From contig NZ_JAJOIL010000035.1 of assembly GCF_021209385.1 (NCBI RefSeq), forward strand, positions 88,153 through 152,152: 64,000 nucleotides of DNA, given 5' to 3'. The stretch is from Seleniivibrio sp. Its GTDB lineage: Bacteria > Chrysiogenota > Deferribacteres > Deferribacterales > Geovibrionaceae. Both the position numbers and the translations under genes were made by a program. The notes below the pieces were generated by a model. The model was not told the origin of the DNA. It saw only the letters and a list, made by a program, of their open reading frames with translations, and made no database searches. This document shows positions 17,240-26,625 of this stretch, in pieces (the stretch's first letter is position 1; the number at the start of each line of letters is the position of its first letter).

Positions 17240-18880
17240 ATGATGAATTCAAAAAATAAAAAAACAACGGATATGTCACGAAGAAGCTTCATGAAAACAA
17301 GTGCTATGTCAGCACTGGGAGTTGCATCTGCAAGTCTGATATCAGGTGTTGCTCCGGAAGTTGAGGCAAAAACAGCACTAGTACAAAGTAACGGTAAATA
17401 TGGCTTTGAAACTCCTCCAAGCCCGATTCCATCACGTATGATCAGGGAATTCGCAACTGCTGACGTTATCGTCGTCGGCGGAGGAATCTCAGGCGTTATG
17501 GCTGCAAAATCAGCACAGGAAAATGGAGCAAAAGTTATAGTGCTTCAGAAAGGACCTGTCGTAATGTGCCACGGTTTTTCTATGGGCTGCATAGATTCAA
17601 AAATCCAGATTGAGAAAAACATAAGAATCAACAAAATGAATGCAATTACAGAATTGAACTATCAGAGCCTGAACAAACCGAAATTTGAACTGTTGAAACT
17701 CTGGGCAGAACACAGTGGGGAAACTTTCAATTGGATTGATGATATGACCACCAAACACGGAGTCAAAGGTATTTTCATTCCTAATGCAGGGACAGAATCC
17801 GGAGAAAGTGGAGGAAAATACTGGTTCAATTCTTACTGTACAGGGCACAAATGGAAAGGCGGGATGATCGTAGCAATAAATCTCGTTGCTAAAGAAGCTG
17901 TCAAAGCGGGTGTTGAATTCCGCTTCAACACTCCGGGCAAACAACTAGTGCAGGACAAAAGCGGCAGAATTACCGGAGTAATAGCTAAACACGAAATAAC
18001 AGGAGACTACATACAATTCAATGCAAAAAAAGGTGTGATCCTGTGTACTGGTGATTACGGCAACAATCCAGACATGCTACAAAAATATTGCCCTGCTGCT
18101 GTTGGTCTCAAAAGTTATTATACACCACGCCACAATACAGGCGATGGGCATTTAATGGGTATCTGGGTTGGAGCCGAAATGGAAAACGGCATCCATACTA
18201 AAATGGCACATGTCCACTCCACGCCTGACTTTGCAGACAGTGACGCACCCGGACGCGGAATGCCGTGGCTTGCTGTCCAAAAAGAGGGAAAACGCTTATG
18301 TAACGAAGACATTCCTTTTTATTTGATGGCAAATCAGACTCTGAATGCAACAAACCCTGACGGTCTTTATTACAACATTCTCGACTCTGACTGGGAGGAA
18401 AACCTTAAACAATTTCCTCCGCGCGTTGCCGGTGCAATAGACCGTCAATCTTTTGACGAAGCTCTTAGCAGAGGGTTAATTATTAAAGCGGATAAAATAG
18501 AAGAACTGGCAAACAAGCTGAATCTGCCGGCAGAAACATTTTCAAAAACTGTTGCAAGATACAATGAACTTGTCGAAAAAGGTGTTGATGAAGATTTCGG
18601 AAAAATAGCAGTTGACCTTTCATTTATCAAAAAAGCCCCGTTCTACGGAATACCGAGATTATGTTGCATATCTGCTATCCTTGGCGGGATCAATATCAAT
18701 ACAAAAATGCAAGTTCTCGATAAAGAACAACACATTATACATGGGTTGTATGCTGCCGGTAATGTGTCAGGAGGATTTTTCGGAGGAGCAAATGATTACC
18801 CTTTCCCAATTATAGGCTTAAGCGTCGGAAGAGCCACTACTTTTGGTCGACTTGCTGGCAGGTATGCCGCAAAAGGCTGA
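17240..18880 (+). CDS. Tat-exported FAD-dependent reductase, fumarate-reductase/flavocytochrome c superfamily
   Basis: 546 residues. A twin-arginine signal (SRRSFMK, residues 13-19) followed by an Ala-rich core sends the folded FAD protein to the periplasm. The FAD-binding GGGISG lies at 80-85 after ADVIVV. Mid-protein NTGDGHLMG and the VQKEGKRLCNED stretch align with the substrate-cap region of fumarate-reductase-like flavoproteins; the C-terminus IHGLYAAGNVSGG is the second FAD contact. The usual HHTMGG-type motif near the C-terminus is replaced by ISAILGG, so a catalytic/substrate His of true fumarate reductases seems absent. The substrate is therefore probably another unsaturated organic compound; urocanate, acrylate/methacrylate, itaconate and steroid reductases belong to this superfamily. 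ATG at 17240 or 17243. Confidence 0.88.
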   Translation: MMNSKNKKTTDMSRRSFMKTSAMSALGVASASLISGVAPEVEAKTALVQSNGKYGFETPPSPIPSRMIREFATADVIVVGGGISGVMAAKSAQENGAKVIVLQKGPVVMCHGFSMGCIDSKIQIEKNIRINKMNAITELNYQSLNKPKFELLKLWAEHSGETFNWIDDMTTKHGVKGIFIPNAGTESGESGGKYWFNSYCTGHKWKGGMIVAINLVAKEAVKAGVEFRFNTPGKQLVQDKSGRITGVIAKHEITGDYIQFNAKKGVILCTGDYGNNPDMLQKYCPAAVGLKSYYTPRHNTGDGHLMGIWVGAEMENGIHTKMAHVHSTPDFADSDAPGRGMPWLAVQKEGKRLCNEDIPFYLMANQTLNATNPDGLYYNILDSDWEENLKQFPPRVAGAIDRQSFDEALSRGLIIKADKIEELANKLNLPAETFSKTVARYNELVEKGVDEDFGKIAVDLSFIKKAPFYGIPRLCCISAILGGININTKMQVLDKEQHIIHGLYAAGNVSGGFFGGANDYPFPIIGLSVGRATTFGRLAGRYAAKG

Positions 18881-18895
18881 TTTATATAGTTGTTT

Positions 18896-18933
18896 CCTGT
18901 CCGACAGCAAAATTTCTGTCGGACAGGTTTTTT
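18896..18933 (+). terminator. Strong intrinsic terminator between flavoprotein and porin genes
   Basis: A perfect 12-bp stem CCTGTCCGACAG/CTGTCGGACAGG, 8-nt loop, then six T. It lies inside the otherwise co-directional module, so porin expression would depend on read-through or an undetected promoter. Confidence 0.9.
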
Positions 18934-18954
18934 AATCTTAACGGGAGAAATGTG

Positions 18955-20199
18955 ATGCAAAAATTCATAACATTAAAACTTTTTTTATGTCTGGTATTTT
19001 TAACCTATTATTCAGACGCAAATGCCGCAACTACGCTTCAGGAAGCATTTTCACAAGGAACTATCAGAGGAGAATTAAGAGCGAACTTCTTCAGCAGAGA
19101 TTTTGAAGATAGTAACAAAAAGGATCGAGAAGATTTTGCAGCAGGTACATCTTTGTATTATCACACTGCACCGATGTATGGACTCAGTGCAGGAGCGGCA
19201 TTTGCTTCAGCCAATGATATTGACAGCGACAGAGATAAAGCAACATATGGAATGCTTGCCGCAGATCATGAAAATGTTGCCAGACTGCAGGAGTTCTATA
19301 TTCAGGGAGACTGGTTTAAAACAACTTTGAAGTATGGCGCTCAGGAATTGGAAACACCGTTCATGAATACTCACGATATACGTCTTTTACCAAGAACCTA
19401 TAAAGGGTTATCCATCAAAAACAATAGTATTGATAACATGAAACTTTCCGCTTATTACATAACGGAGTCCGCAGGCTGGACAGATGATGATTTTGTTACT
19501 CTGTCGCAAGCTGTGGCTGCAGAATCAGGCGGTGCATCATCAATACCGGATGAAAAAGCAATGGTAATTCTAGGTGCCGAATACAATATTCCCACTGATA
19601 TTGTTAAATCGAATGTTCAGGGTTGGTATTACACTATGACAGACGTGTTTAATCAAACCTATCTTAAAACTTCAGTATCTAAAAATCTCAACAACGTTAC
19701 AATCTATACAACCCCTTCTGTTTTATGGCAAAAATCTCAGGGTGATGAACTGAACGGTAATCTCAGTACATATCAATACGGGCTTAATGCAGGAGTAAAA
19801 GCTTTAGGATTTAACCTGACGGGTTATTATGCAAAGACAGGAGATGATGCCATTCTTGCTCCTTGGGGAGATGAAAAAATTGTTATCCTGCAGCTTTATC
19901 ACTCTGAAAGAGCAGAGGAAGACACATACGCCTTAAAGCTTAACTATGATTTTAGTAAAATCGGAATAAAAGGACTCAGTTCATACATTTTTTATGCTAA
20001 TTTTGACACTCCTGATTCCGGTGCAAACGCCTCGTCTGATGCCTCTGAAACAGATTTAAGCGCGACATATTCTTTTCATGGTGCTCTTGAAGGTGTCAGC
20101 ATTAGAGCAAGATATGCAATGGTCAACATTAAAGACGGCAAAGATATTAATGATTTAAGGTTTTACGTTAGCTTTAAATTCGGGTCGAAATCAAAATAA
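18955..20199 (+). CDS. OprD-like outer-membrane porin
   Basis: 414 residues. The start is ATG at 18955 with GGGAG seven bases upstream; a GTG three bases earlier is possible. A Sec signal peptide ends near DANAA. The mature part begins TTLQEAFSQGTIRGELRANFF, a pattern shared by OprD/OprD-like substrate-specific porins, and is rich in alternating beta strands with Tyr/Trp girdles. The end is KDINDLRFYVSFKFG followed by SKSK, so the terminal aromatic is slightly internal. Next to a periplasmic reductase, a channel for the reductase's substrate is the natural guess, since such proteins admit small carboxylates or aromatics. Confidence 0.78.
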   Translation: MQKFITLKLFLCLVFLTYYSDANAATTLQEAFSQGTIRGELRANFFSRDFEDSNKKDREDFAAGTSLYYHTAPMYGLSAGAAFASANDIDSDRDKATYGMLAADHENVARLQEFYIQGDWFKTTLKYGAQELETPFMNTHDIRLLPRTYKGLSIKNNSIDNMKLSAYYITESAGWTDDDFVTLSQAVAAESGGASSIPDEKAMVILGAEYNIPTDIVKSNVQGWYYTMTDVFNQTYLKTSVSKNLNNVTIYTTPSVLWQKSQGDELNGNLSTYQYGLNAGVKALGFNLTGYYAKTGDDAILAPWGDEKIVILQLYHSERAEEDTYALKLNYDFSKIGIKGLSSYIFYANFDTPDSGANASSDASETDLSATYSFHGALEGVSIRARYAMVNIKDGKDINDLRFYVSFKFGSKSK

Positions 20200-20261
20200 G
20201 CTCGTCCTCCTGTCATTTTACACAACGGAGCTGTAGGTACTCTGTTGTGGTCTATTCCAGT

Positions 20262-20295
20262 GCTGGGTACCTGTTTTCGACAACAGGTACCCAGC
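20262..20295. terminator. Perfect 14-bp hairpin between convergent porin and MFS genes
   Basis: GCTGGGTACCTGTT (20262-20275) and its exact reverse complement (20282-20295) with a 6-nt loop. A second, weaker stem (20221-20230 with 20240-20249) lies just upstream. The T-run is poor, but the position between two convergent genes fits transcription stops. Confidence 0.6.
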
Positions 20296-20367
20296 TTAAT
20301 TCACACCATCTGCTATTTAAATATATCTAAAAATGTCTGCTCTCATTTCCCCACAGACTTATATGGT

Positions 20368-21531
20368 TTATTTCAGAATATGATTTCTGTAGCTTTTAAG
20401 CACAAACATATAAAACATAATAAAAGGAATAATATTCATAACACCGACGGAAGTATAGAGAATATTCAAAGGCATTGATTCCGTTATCTTTCCGCAAAAA
20501 ACCGCACCAGCAACAATACCCATTGAATATGCACACTCAAGCGTTGAATTTGCTCGACCGATAGATTCTTTTCTGACAATTTTTGATGCCATTACCGGCA
20601 ACATAGTGTGTTCAACTCCCACACCGAATCCTATCAGTAACCCACCGCTTATCATGCTGAAATAATCTGTTGCGTTACCGAATATGTAATACCCTATAAT
20701 ATAAAGTACATAAGATAACCATGCGATGTAGCCCGGGTCACGTTTATCCAGAACATAGCCAGCAAGAGGGCGCATAATAAAATTCCCCAAAGCATATGCC
20801 ATTATCACAACACCGGCATTCATTACACCTTCGTTTCTGGCGTGGATAACAGCATACGACATAAATAACCCATGCCACATACTTGCTACAAATCTGAGAA
20901 ATGCCAGAGAAAGCACTCTATATTCTATGAAGCATTCTAAAGACAGTTTGCGTTTTGGAATCTGTGTTTGTTCAATCTTTATAAATAATACCGGAATAAT
21001 GAGAATAAACCCCGTAATTGTCAGTAGAGCAAAAAGAGTTCTATATGATTCTATATCAATTATATAAAACACAGATGATGATGCCAACAACATGCCAAAA
21101 ACGGATGTCATGCCAATTAGTCCTAACCCTCTTCCTGCATTTTCCTTGTTGACAATATCTATTGTCAGTGCAGGATATATTGCCCGAACCGCTCCGGAAC
21201 CAACGCCATGAAGCAATCTGACAAACAAAAGGAGCATGAAAACTGCGGCAAAATAATATAAACCTGTACACGCTATACATAATAATAAACCAAAAATAAA
21301 AACTGTTTTTCGCCCAATTCTGTCCGTTATGTATCCAATAAAAAACTTAATAAACAATGCTGATACTGAAAAAATACCTATGAATAGACCAATATAACTC
21401 CTGCTATAATCCATATTTTCAGATATATATACAGGGAAGATCGCTATTATGCTGTATTCAACAATAGAAAATAGTGACATGGAGAAAAACAAGAGCAACA
21501 TATTAAAAGACATCAGCCGATACTTTGCCAT
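20368..21531 (-). CDS. Major facilitator superfamily transporter
   Basis: 387 residues, about 12 hydrophobic helices, inner membrane. The MFS signature between helices 2 and 3 is clear: GYITDRIGRKTVF. A related GYVLDKRDPG occurs between helices 8 and 9. Helix 5 (SVFGMLLASSSVFY) and the long loop with KIEQTQIPKRK divide the halves. It resembles drug/H+ or metabolite antiporter-type MFS proteins; the substrate cannot be read from sequence. It is convergent with the porin gene, so it may export or import the product or substrate of the reductase module, but the module link is positional only. ATG at 21531 after AGGAA. Confidence 0.85.
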   Translation of the reverse strand: MAKYRLMSFNMLLLFFSMSLFSIVEYSIIAIFPVYISENMDYSRSYIGLFIGIFSVSALFIKFFIGYITDRIGRKTVFIFGLLLCIACTGLYYFAAVFMLLLFVRLLHGVGSGAVRAIYPALTIDIVNKENAGRGLGLIGMTSVFGMLLASSSVFYIIDIESYRTLFALLTITGFILIIPVLFIKIEQTQIPKRKLSLECFIEYRVLSLAFLRFVASMWHGLFMSYAVIHARNEGVMNAGVVIMAYALGNFIMRPLAGYVLDKRDPGYIAWLSYVLYIIGYYIFGNATDYFSMISGGLLIGFGVGVEHTMLPVMASKIVRKESIGRANSTLECAYSMGIVAGAVFCGKITESMPLNILYTSVGVMNIIPFIMFYMFVLKSYRNHILK

Positions 21532-21694
21532 AACAATCAGTTCCTATCAGTATCTTTTCCTGTTGAAAGATATTTTGTATGTAAACATTATATATCTGAC
21601 CAACAGATTTTTAAACAAAATACTGTATCTGCCTTAACAAAATAATAACATTAACTTTTATATGTAATAGGAACTCAATAAAATGCTTCATCAT

Positions 21695-21728
21695 AAAAAA
21701 AGCCCTGCGGAAAACCACAGGGCTTTTT
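21695..21728 (-). terminator. Terminator after korC
   Basis: AAAAAAGCCCTG-C-GG, AAAA loop, CC-A-CAGGGCTTTTT; on the minus strand it ends in a T-run. It marks the 3' end of the TCA/2-oxoglutarate oxidoreductase transcript. Confidence 0.85.
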
Positions 21729-21750
21729 AAATTTAGGCTTTAAAAATCGC

Positions 21751-22299
21751 TTACAGAGCTTTTGCAGCTTTCGCCAGTTCGATACCGGCGTTAATAGCGT
21801 TTTTATTAAGTTCTTCTGTGCCTTTGGGAACTCTGGAAAGAACCGCTTTTTCAAGGGTTTCGGGTTTAACGAAACCACAGATTTCGTTAAGTGCGCCGAG
21901 AGTTACCACGTTTGCAACCATCGCTTTACCCACTTTTTCAGCGGCTGTGCGGATGATAGGCATCATGTAAACTTTCCAGTTGCCTTTGGGCGCGGTTTTG
22001 ACCATAAGGTCGTCCAGAATAAGGATACCGCCGTCCACAAGGTCTTTGGAATATTTGTCTGCTGCTTCCTGAGTAAGGGCAACCAGAACATCGGGAGCCA
22101 TTACTTTCGGATAGTAGATTTCTTCGTCACTGATAATAACTTCCGCCTTGGAAGCACCACCGCGCGCCTCAGGTCCGTAGGATTGAGACTGGATAGCTTT
22201 TTTACCCTCAAGAACGGATGCGCCGGCTGCGAGGATGATACCTGCCGTGATCATACCCTGACCGCCTGAACCGCTGAGTCTGATTTGATGTCTAGCCAT
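21751..22299 (-). CDS. korC: 2-oxoglutarate:ferredoxin oxidoreductase, gamma subunit
   Basis: 182 residues of the 2-oxoacid:acceptor oxidoreductase gamma family: IRLSGSGGQGMITAGIILA at the N-terminus, then SQSYGPEARGGASKAEV, both diagnostic and involved in CoA/subunit contacts. It is last gene of korD-korA-korB-korC, with an 11-bp gap after korB. The complex converts 2-oxoglutarate plus CoA to succinyl-CoA with reduction of ferredoxin, replacing NAD-linked 2-oxoglutarate dehydrogenase. The 2-oxoglutarate assignment, not pyruvate, rests on the four-gene order and linkage to sucCD. Confidence 0.9.
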   Translation of the reverse strand: MARHQIRLSGSGGQGMITAGIILAAGASVLEGKKAIQSQSYGPEARGGASKAEVIISDEEIYYPKVMAPDVLVALTQEAADKYSKDLVDGGILILDDLMVKTAPKGNWKVYMMPIIRTAAEKVGKAMVANVVTLGALNEICGFVKPETLEKAVLSRVPKGTEELNKNAINAGIELAKAAKAL

Positions 22300-22310
22300 T
22301 ATATCACCTC

Positions 22311-23117
22311 TTAGCTCAGCCCGACGTTAGCATCATATGCTTCAACGTATTCGGGCTTTTCAACGTCATGAAGAACGCCTATCGGGAATTTGCCTGCTTT
22401 TTCTTCTTCAGACATTTTTTCCCACTGTGCTATTGCCACAGAGTGCTCTTTCTGCCATTCGATCATACCTGCGGGGCTCGCAAGTTTGTTTTTACGTCCG
22501 TAGCCTGTGGGGCATCCGGCGATGATCTCAACAATAGAGAAACCTTTGTGCTCAAAAGCCTGTTTCATCAGTTTTTCCATAGGAACAGCGTGGTAAGTTG
22601 TTGTTCTTGCAACAAATGTAGCACCTGCGCCGATAGCCAGCTGAGCAATATCGAACTGGTTGTCGGAGTTACCGAAAGGAGCTGTAGTCGCACGTGAGCC
22701 TTTGGGCGTTGTGGGCGAATACTGACCGCCGGTCATACCATAGATGAAGTTGTTGAACACGAAACAAGTGATGTTAATGTTACGACGGCAAGCGTGGATG
22801 AAGTGGTTACCACCGATAGCCGTCATGTCGCCGTCACCGCCCATAGCGATAACATTGAGTTTGGGGTTTGCAACTTTAACGCCTGTTGCGAAAGCAAGTG
22901 AACGTCCGTGTGTTGTGTGGAGTGTGTTGAAATCCACATAACCGGGAAGACGTGAAGCGCAACCGATACCTGATGTCATAACAACATCATCTTTTTCCCA
23001 GCCGATGCTGTCGATTGCTCTTATCATAGATTTCATAATGATACCATAGCCGCAGCCGGGGCACCAGATATGAGGGATTTTACCTTTTCTGAGGTATTTG
23101 CTGTAATCGTAGGACAT
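22311..23117 (-). CDS. korB: 2-oxoglutarate:ferredoxin oxidoreductase, beta subunit (thiamine diphosphate)
   Basis: 268 residues, the TPP-binding subunit. IWCPGCGYG near the N-terminus supplies conserved cysteines, and MGGDGDMTAIGGNHFIHA followed by CFVFNNFIYGMTGGQ is the TPP/Mg motif (GDG...NN). KorB-type beta subunits hold a proximal 4Fe-4S cluster. The start codon overlaps the korA stop by one base (TAATG), with a G-rich ribosome site inside the korA end, so subunit levels are coupled. Confidence 0.93.
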   Translation of the reverse strand: MSYDYSKYLRKGKIPHIWCPGCGYGIIMKSMIRAIDSIGWEKDDVVMTSGIGCASRLPGYVDFNTLHTTHGRSLAFATGVKVANPKLNVIAMGGDGDMTAIGGNHFIHACRRNINITCFVFNNFIYGMTGGQYSPTTPKGSRATTAPFGNSDNQFDIAQLAIGAGATFVARTTTYHAVPMEKLMKQAFEHKGFSIVEIIAGCPTGYGRKNKLASPAGMIEWQKEHSVAIAQWEKMSEEEKAGKFPIGVLHDVEKPEYVEAYDANVGLS

Positions 23118-24250
23118 TATTTACCCCCCTTGATTTTGTTGAGGATGGTAATGGGGTTGATAGGTTCTGAGTCAATCTGGAATATTCCTTCAACTTCAGG
23201 GGAGCCTTTCAGCACTCTTTCAACTTCAAGAGCTGTCTGTCCGAGGTTCATTTCGGGCACGATAACTCTTTTAACTTTACCTTTGTATTTCAGAAGGTGT
23301 TTGTCAGGGAAAGGCCAGATTGTAAGAGGTCTGAAAAGACCGACTTTAATGCCTTCCGCTCTTGCCATCTGAACTGCTTCTTTTGCGGAACGTGCTGTAG
23401 AACCGAATGCAAAGATAAGGATTTCCGCATCGTCGCACATCATTTCGTCAACAACAACGATCTCGTCGTAATGGTCGTCCACTTTCTTCTGCTGGCGGAT
23501 TTCGTCAGCCTGAGCCAGTTTACCGTCGTTTGAAGGGAAACCGTCGGGAAGGTGGTTAAGACCTGTTATGTGATAGCGATAGCCTGAACCGAAATCGGCC
23601 ATAGGAGCTACGCCGTCAGCTTCGGGTTTGTAGGGCAGATAGTCTTTGGGGTCGCAAGTAGGACGCTTGCGGTCAATAACTGTAAGATCGCCGGGTTCGG
23701 GCATCTCAACTGCTTCTCTCATGTGACCGATGATCTCATCTGTAAGAAGGATAACGGGCATACGGTATTTTTCAGCAAGGTTGAAAGCTCTTACGGTTTC
23801 GTTGAGTTGTTCCTGTACAGTCGAGGGAGTCAGAGCTATACAGGGGTGGTCTCCGTGTGTACCCCAGCGTGCCTGCATAACATCAGACTGTCCGGGACCT
23901 GTGGGAAGACCTGTAGAGGGTCCGCCTCTCATAACGTTAACAATAACGCAGGGAATCTCGGTCAGGTAACCGTAACCAAGGTTCTCCATTTTAAGGCTCA
24001 TACCGGGACCGGATGTAGCGGTCAGTGATTTTTTTCCGGCTATAGAGCCGCCAAGAGTAGCCGCCATAGCAGCAAGCTCGTCTTCCATTTGGATAAATCT
24101 TCCGCCCAGTTTGGGCAGTCTCGCAGCAAGTATCTCTGCGACTTCAGTGGAAGGTGTGATAGGATAGCCGGCATAAAAACGGCAGCCCGCATAAAGAGCA
24201 CCTTCACATACAGCCTCATTCCCCTGAAGGAACTTTACTTGTTTAGCCAC
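23117..24250 (-). CDS. korA: 2-oxoglutarate:ferredoxin oxidoreductase, alpha subunit
   Basis: 377 residues. FLQGNEAVCEGALYAGCRFYAGYPITPSTE in the first 35 residues (read in overlapping pieces) and TATSGPGMSLKMENLGYG are the alpha-subunit pyrimidine-binding signatures; the C-terminal part with RPLTIWPFPDK is the transketolase-C-like domain. It starts with GTG at 24250 after GGAGGAATTT. It lies 15 bp after the ferredoxin gene. The length is standard for the two-domain KorA form. Confidence 0.93.
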   Translation of the reverse strand: MAKQVKFLQGNEAVCEGALYAGCRFYAGYPITPSTEVAEILAARLPKLGGRFIQMEDELAAMAATLGGSIAGKKSLTATSGPGMSLKMENLGYGYLTEIPCVIVNVMRGGPSTGLPTGPGQSDVMQARWGTHGDHPCIALTPSTVQEQLNETVRAFNLAEKYRMPVILLTDEIIGHMREAVEMPEPGDLTVIDRKRPTCDPKDYLPYKPEADGVAPMADFGSGYRYHITGLNHLPDGFPSNDGKLAQADEIRQQKKVDDHYDEIVVVDEMMCDDAEILIFAFGSTARSAKEAVQMARAEGIKVGLFRPLTIWPFPDKHLLKYKGKVKRVIVPEMNLGQTALEVERVLKGSPEVEGIFQIDSEPINPITILNKIKGGK

Positions 24251-24265
24251 AAATTCCTCCTAATA

Positions 24266-24460
24266 TTATTTCTTATAAACTTCGATAGCAAAATCAGGAC
24301 ATCTAAGCTCGCACTGCATGCAGGCGATACACTTGTCGAGATCTTTAACGGCGGCCTTGAAATCTTTCATTTCAAGGGCGTCAACAGGGCAAAGTTCTAC
24401 GCAAATCTCGCAGCCTTTGCAGAGATTGACGTAAATTTCAATTTTTTCTGCCTTAGCCAT
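24266..24460 (-). CDS. korD: 4Fe-4S ferredoxin-like subunit of the 2-oxoglutarate oxidoreductase
   Basis: A 64-residue bacterial-type ferredoxin with two CxxCxxCxxxCP sites: CKGCEICVELCP and CIACMQCELRCP. It transfers electrons out of the Kor complex. It is first gene of the korDABC group, with AAGGAGAGG ahead of the ATG, 72 bp after sucD. Confidence 0.92.
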   Translation of the reverse strand: MAKAEKIEIYVNLCKGCEICVELCPVDALEMKDFKAAVKDLDKCIACMQCELRCPDFAIEVYKK

Positions 24461-24501
24461 TTACCTCTCCTTATCGAATTTGAGACATTCCCATTCTATT
24501 T

Positions 24502-24525
24502 AAAACCGTAAATTGAAACGGTTTT
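24502..24525 (-). terminator. Weak hairpin between sucD and korD
   Basis: AAAACCGT (24502-24509) pairs with ACGGTTTT (24518-24525). The T residues are in the stem and no long T-run follows, so it may attenuate or process the transcript rather than stop it. Confidence 0.45.
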
Positions 24526-24532
24526 TAATCCT

Positions 24533-25411
24533 TTATTTCCCCAGAACCTCGGCAACCTTTCTGCCGATGTCCGCAGGTGAGTGAACAACATGAACGCCGC
24601 ACTTTTCAAGGGCTTCCATCTTCGCTGCGGCTGTGTCATCGCCGCCTGAAATAATGGCTCCCGCGTGTCCCATCCTCTTTCCCTTAGGCGCCGTCTGTCC
24701 CGCAATAAAGCTGACGACGGGTTTGGAAAAATTCTGTTTTATCCACTCGCCCGCCTTAACCTCCGCCTGTCCGCCTATCTCTCCGATAAGCACGACACAC
24801 TCGGTCTGGGCGTCGTATTCAAACATCTCAAGCAGGTCTATATATTTAAGTCCGATAATGGGGTCGCCGCCTATGCCTATGCACGTTGACTGACCGAACC
24901 CGAACGAACTTACCTGTTTAACCGCTTCATATGTAAGGGTTCCCGATTTGCTTATTATTCCCACTGTTCCGGGTGCGTGTATCTCGCCCGGCATGATGCC
25001 CATTTTACATTCACCGGGGGTGATTACGCCGGGGCAGTTGGGACCCACAAGCATTGTGCGGGATGTACCCGTCTTCATCATTCTTTTGACCTTGAGCATG
25101 TCCTTAACAGGTATGCCCTCGGTGATGCACACGCAGAGGTCGAGGTTAGCGTCCACAGCCTCCATAACGGAGTCGGCAGCGAATGCCGGCGGAACGTAAA
25201 CTATCGAAGCGTTGCAGCCTGTCTTTCTGACAGCTTCCATCATTGTGTCGAAAACCGGAGTTCCGTCCACCTCGGTTCCGCCCTTGCCCGGCACAACGCC
25301 CGCAACAATGTTGGTTCCGTATTCTTTCATTCTGGCCGCGTGGAATCTGCCCTGCGAACCGGAAAGACCCTGCACCACCACTTTGGTTCTGTTGTTAACA
25401 AGTATGCTCAT
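24533..25411 (-). CDS. sucD: Succinyl-CoA ligase, alpha subunit
   Basis: 292 residues. The N-terminal CoA-binding Rossmann domain has [12 protein letters not shown]; the phosphohistidine lies in [13 protein letters not shown], with [10 protein letters not shown] earlier. It forms the ADP- or GDP-using succinyl-CoA synthetase with SucC, giving substrate-level phosphorylation from the succinyl-CoA made by KorABCD. It lies 11 bp after sucC in the same transcript. Confidence 0.95.
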   Translation of the reverse strand: MSILVNNRTKVVVQGLSGSQGRFHAARMKEYGTNIVAGVVPGKGGTEVDGTPVFDTMMEAVRKTGCNASIVYVPPAFAADSVMEAVDANLDLCVCITEGIPVKDMLKVKRMMKTGTSRTMLVGPNCPGVITPGECKMGIMPGEIHAPGTVGIISKSGTLTYEAVKQVSSFGFGQSTCIGIGGDPIIGLKYIDLLEMFEYDAQTECVVLIGEIGGQAEVKAGEWIKQNFSKPVVSFIAGQTAPKGKRMGHAGAIISGGDDTAAAKMEALEKCGVHVVHSPADIGRKVAEVLGK

Positions 25412-25422
25412 GCGACCTCTCC

Positions 25423-26625
25423 TTACTTCTTGACAGAGCGTTTGTGCGGCTCTGATTTTGCAAGTTCAACAGCTTTCTGTGCGGCGTCAGCCATGGTATC
25501 GCCCGTTACGATGTTGATACCTTTCGCGGATGCGCCCTCTTCCAGAATTTTTCTGCCTTCCGCCACATGGGTTCCATCCAGTCTTACAACTATGTGCCTG
25601 TCTCCGGGCACCTCGTCAGACGCTTTCAGAACGCCCTCGGCTATGAGGTCACAGCGGACTATGCCGCCGAATATATTTACGAATATCACCTTGACCTTGG
25701 GGTCGGTGAGGATAATCTTAAACGCTTCACGAACCTTATTGACGTCTGCGCCGCCGCCGACATCAAGGAAATTCGCAGGCTGACCGCCAAAAGACTTTAT
25801 GATGTCCATGGTTGCCATCGCAAGACCCGCGCCGTTGACCATACATCCGATATTTCCTTCCATACTCACATAAGACAGGTCGAAAATGGACGCCCTGACC
25901 TCCTGCGGTTCAAGCTCGCCGTAATCCTTCATCTCTTCAATTTTCGGATGTCTGAAAAGAGCGTTGTCGTCAACGGTCATTTTGGCATCCAGACACACTA
26001 TCTCGCTTTCGCCTGTGACAACCAGAGGGTTTATCTCAAGCATCATAGCGTCGTGGTTTACAAAACACTGATAGAGTCTCTCTGCGATGTCTGCGAACTT
26101 GTTCAGAAGGTTTGACGGAAGCCCTATCTTCTTCGCTATCTTGCGTCCGGTGAACTGGGAAAGACCCAGAACGGGACTGATATGTTCTTTAACAATCGCC
26201 GCAGGGTTGCTCTTCGCAACCTCTTCGATCTCAACGCCGCCCTCGGAGCTTGCTATGATCATATGCTGCTCTGAGTCGCGGTCTACAAGAAAGCTGAGAT
26301 ATATCTCCTGACGGATATCCGTCGCTTTCTCTACCAGTATTCTGTGGACAATCTTGCCCTCTTCCCCCGTCTGCTTGGTGACGAGTTTCATACCGAGCAT
26401 CTGGGTCGCCTCGTCGTATACGTCGCCGTATGCGCTGACAACCTTAACGCCGCCCGCCTTGCCTCTGCCTCCGGCATGAACCTGAGCCTTAATGACCCAT
26501 TTTTCGCCTTTAAGCGATTTAGCCACCCTTAAAGCGTCGCTGGCAGTCGATGCCACTCCGCCATCGGGAACAGGAACACCGTAGGATCTCAAAAGACCCT
26601 TCGCTTGAAATTCATGCAAATACAT
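25423..26625 (-). CDS. sucC: Succinyl-CoA ligase, beta subunit
   Basis: 400 residues. ATP-grasp N-terminal domain beginning [18 protein letters not shown], with [16 protein letters not shown] as the nucleotide loop; the C-terminal ligase-CoA domain carries [16 protein letters not shown] and [11 protein letters not shown]. It binds the nucleotide and works with SucD. A GGAGGG ribosome site precedes the ATG at 26625. A 137-bp gap separates it from mdh, with two small hairpins (26692-26711 and 26739-26758) that might reduce read-through. Confidence 0.95.
   Translation of the reverse strand: MYLHEFQAKGLLRSYGVPVPDGGVASTASDALRVAKSLKGEKWVIKAQVHAGGRGKAGGVKVVSAYGDVYDEATQMLGMKLVTKQTGEEGKIVHRILVEKATDIRQEIYLSFLVDRDSEQHMIIASSEGGVEIEEVAKSNPAAIVKEHISPVLGLSQFTGRKIAKKIGLPSNLLNKFADIAERLYQCFVNHDAMMLEINPLVVTGESEIVCLDAKMTVDDNALFRHPKIEEMKDYGELEPQEVRASIFDLSYVSMEGNIGCMVNGAGLAMATMDIIKSFGGQPANFLDVGGGADVNKVREAFKIILTDPKVKVIFVNIFGGIVRCDLIAEGVLKASDEVPGDRHIVVRLDGTHVAEGRKILEEGASAKGINIVTGDTMADAAQKAVELAKSEPHKRSVKK

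Noticed and set aside
17240..18880. Naming the flavoprotein fumarate reductase
   Set aside because: The C-terminal His motif expected for fumarate is replaced; only superfamily membership is supported.
24977..25783. 268-codon open frame antisense to sucD/sucC
   Set aside because: It crosses two well-defined genes and encodes a low-complexity His/Ser-rich sequence unlike a real protein.
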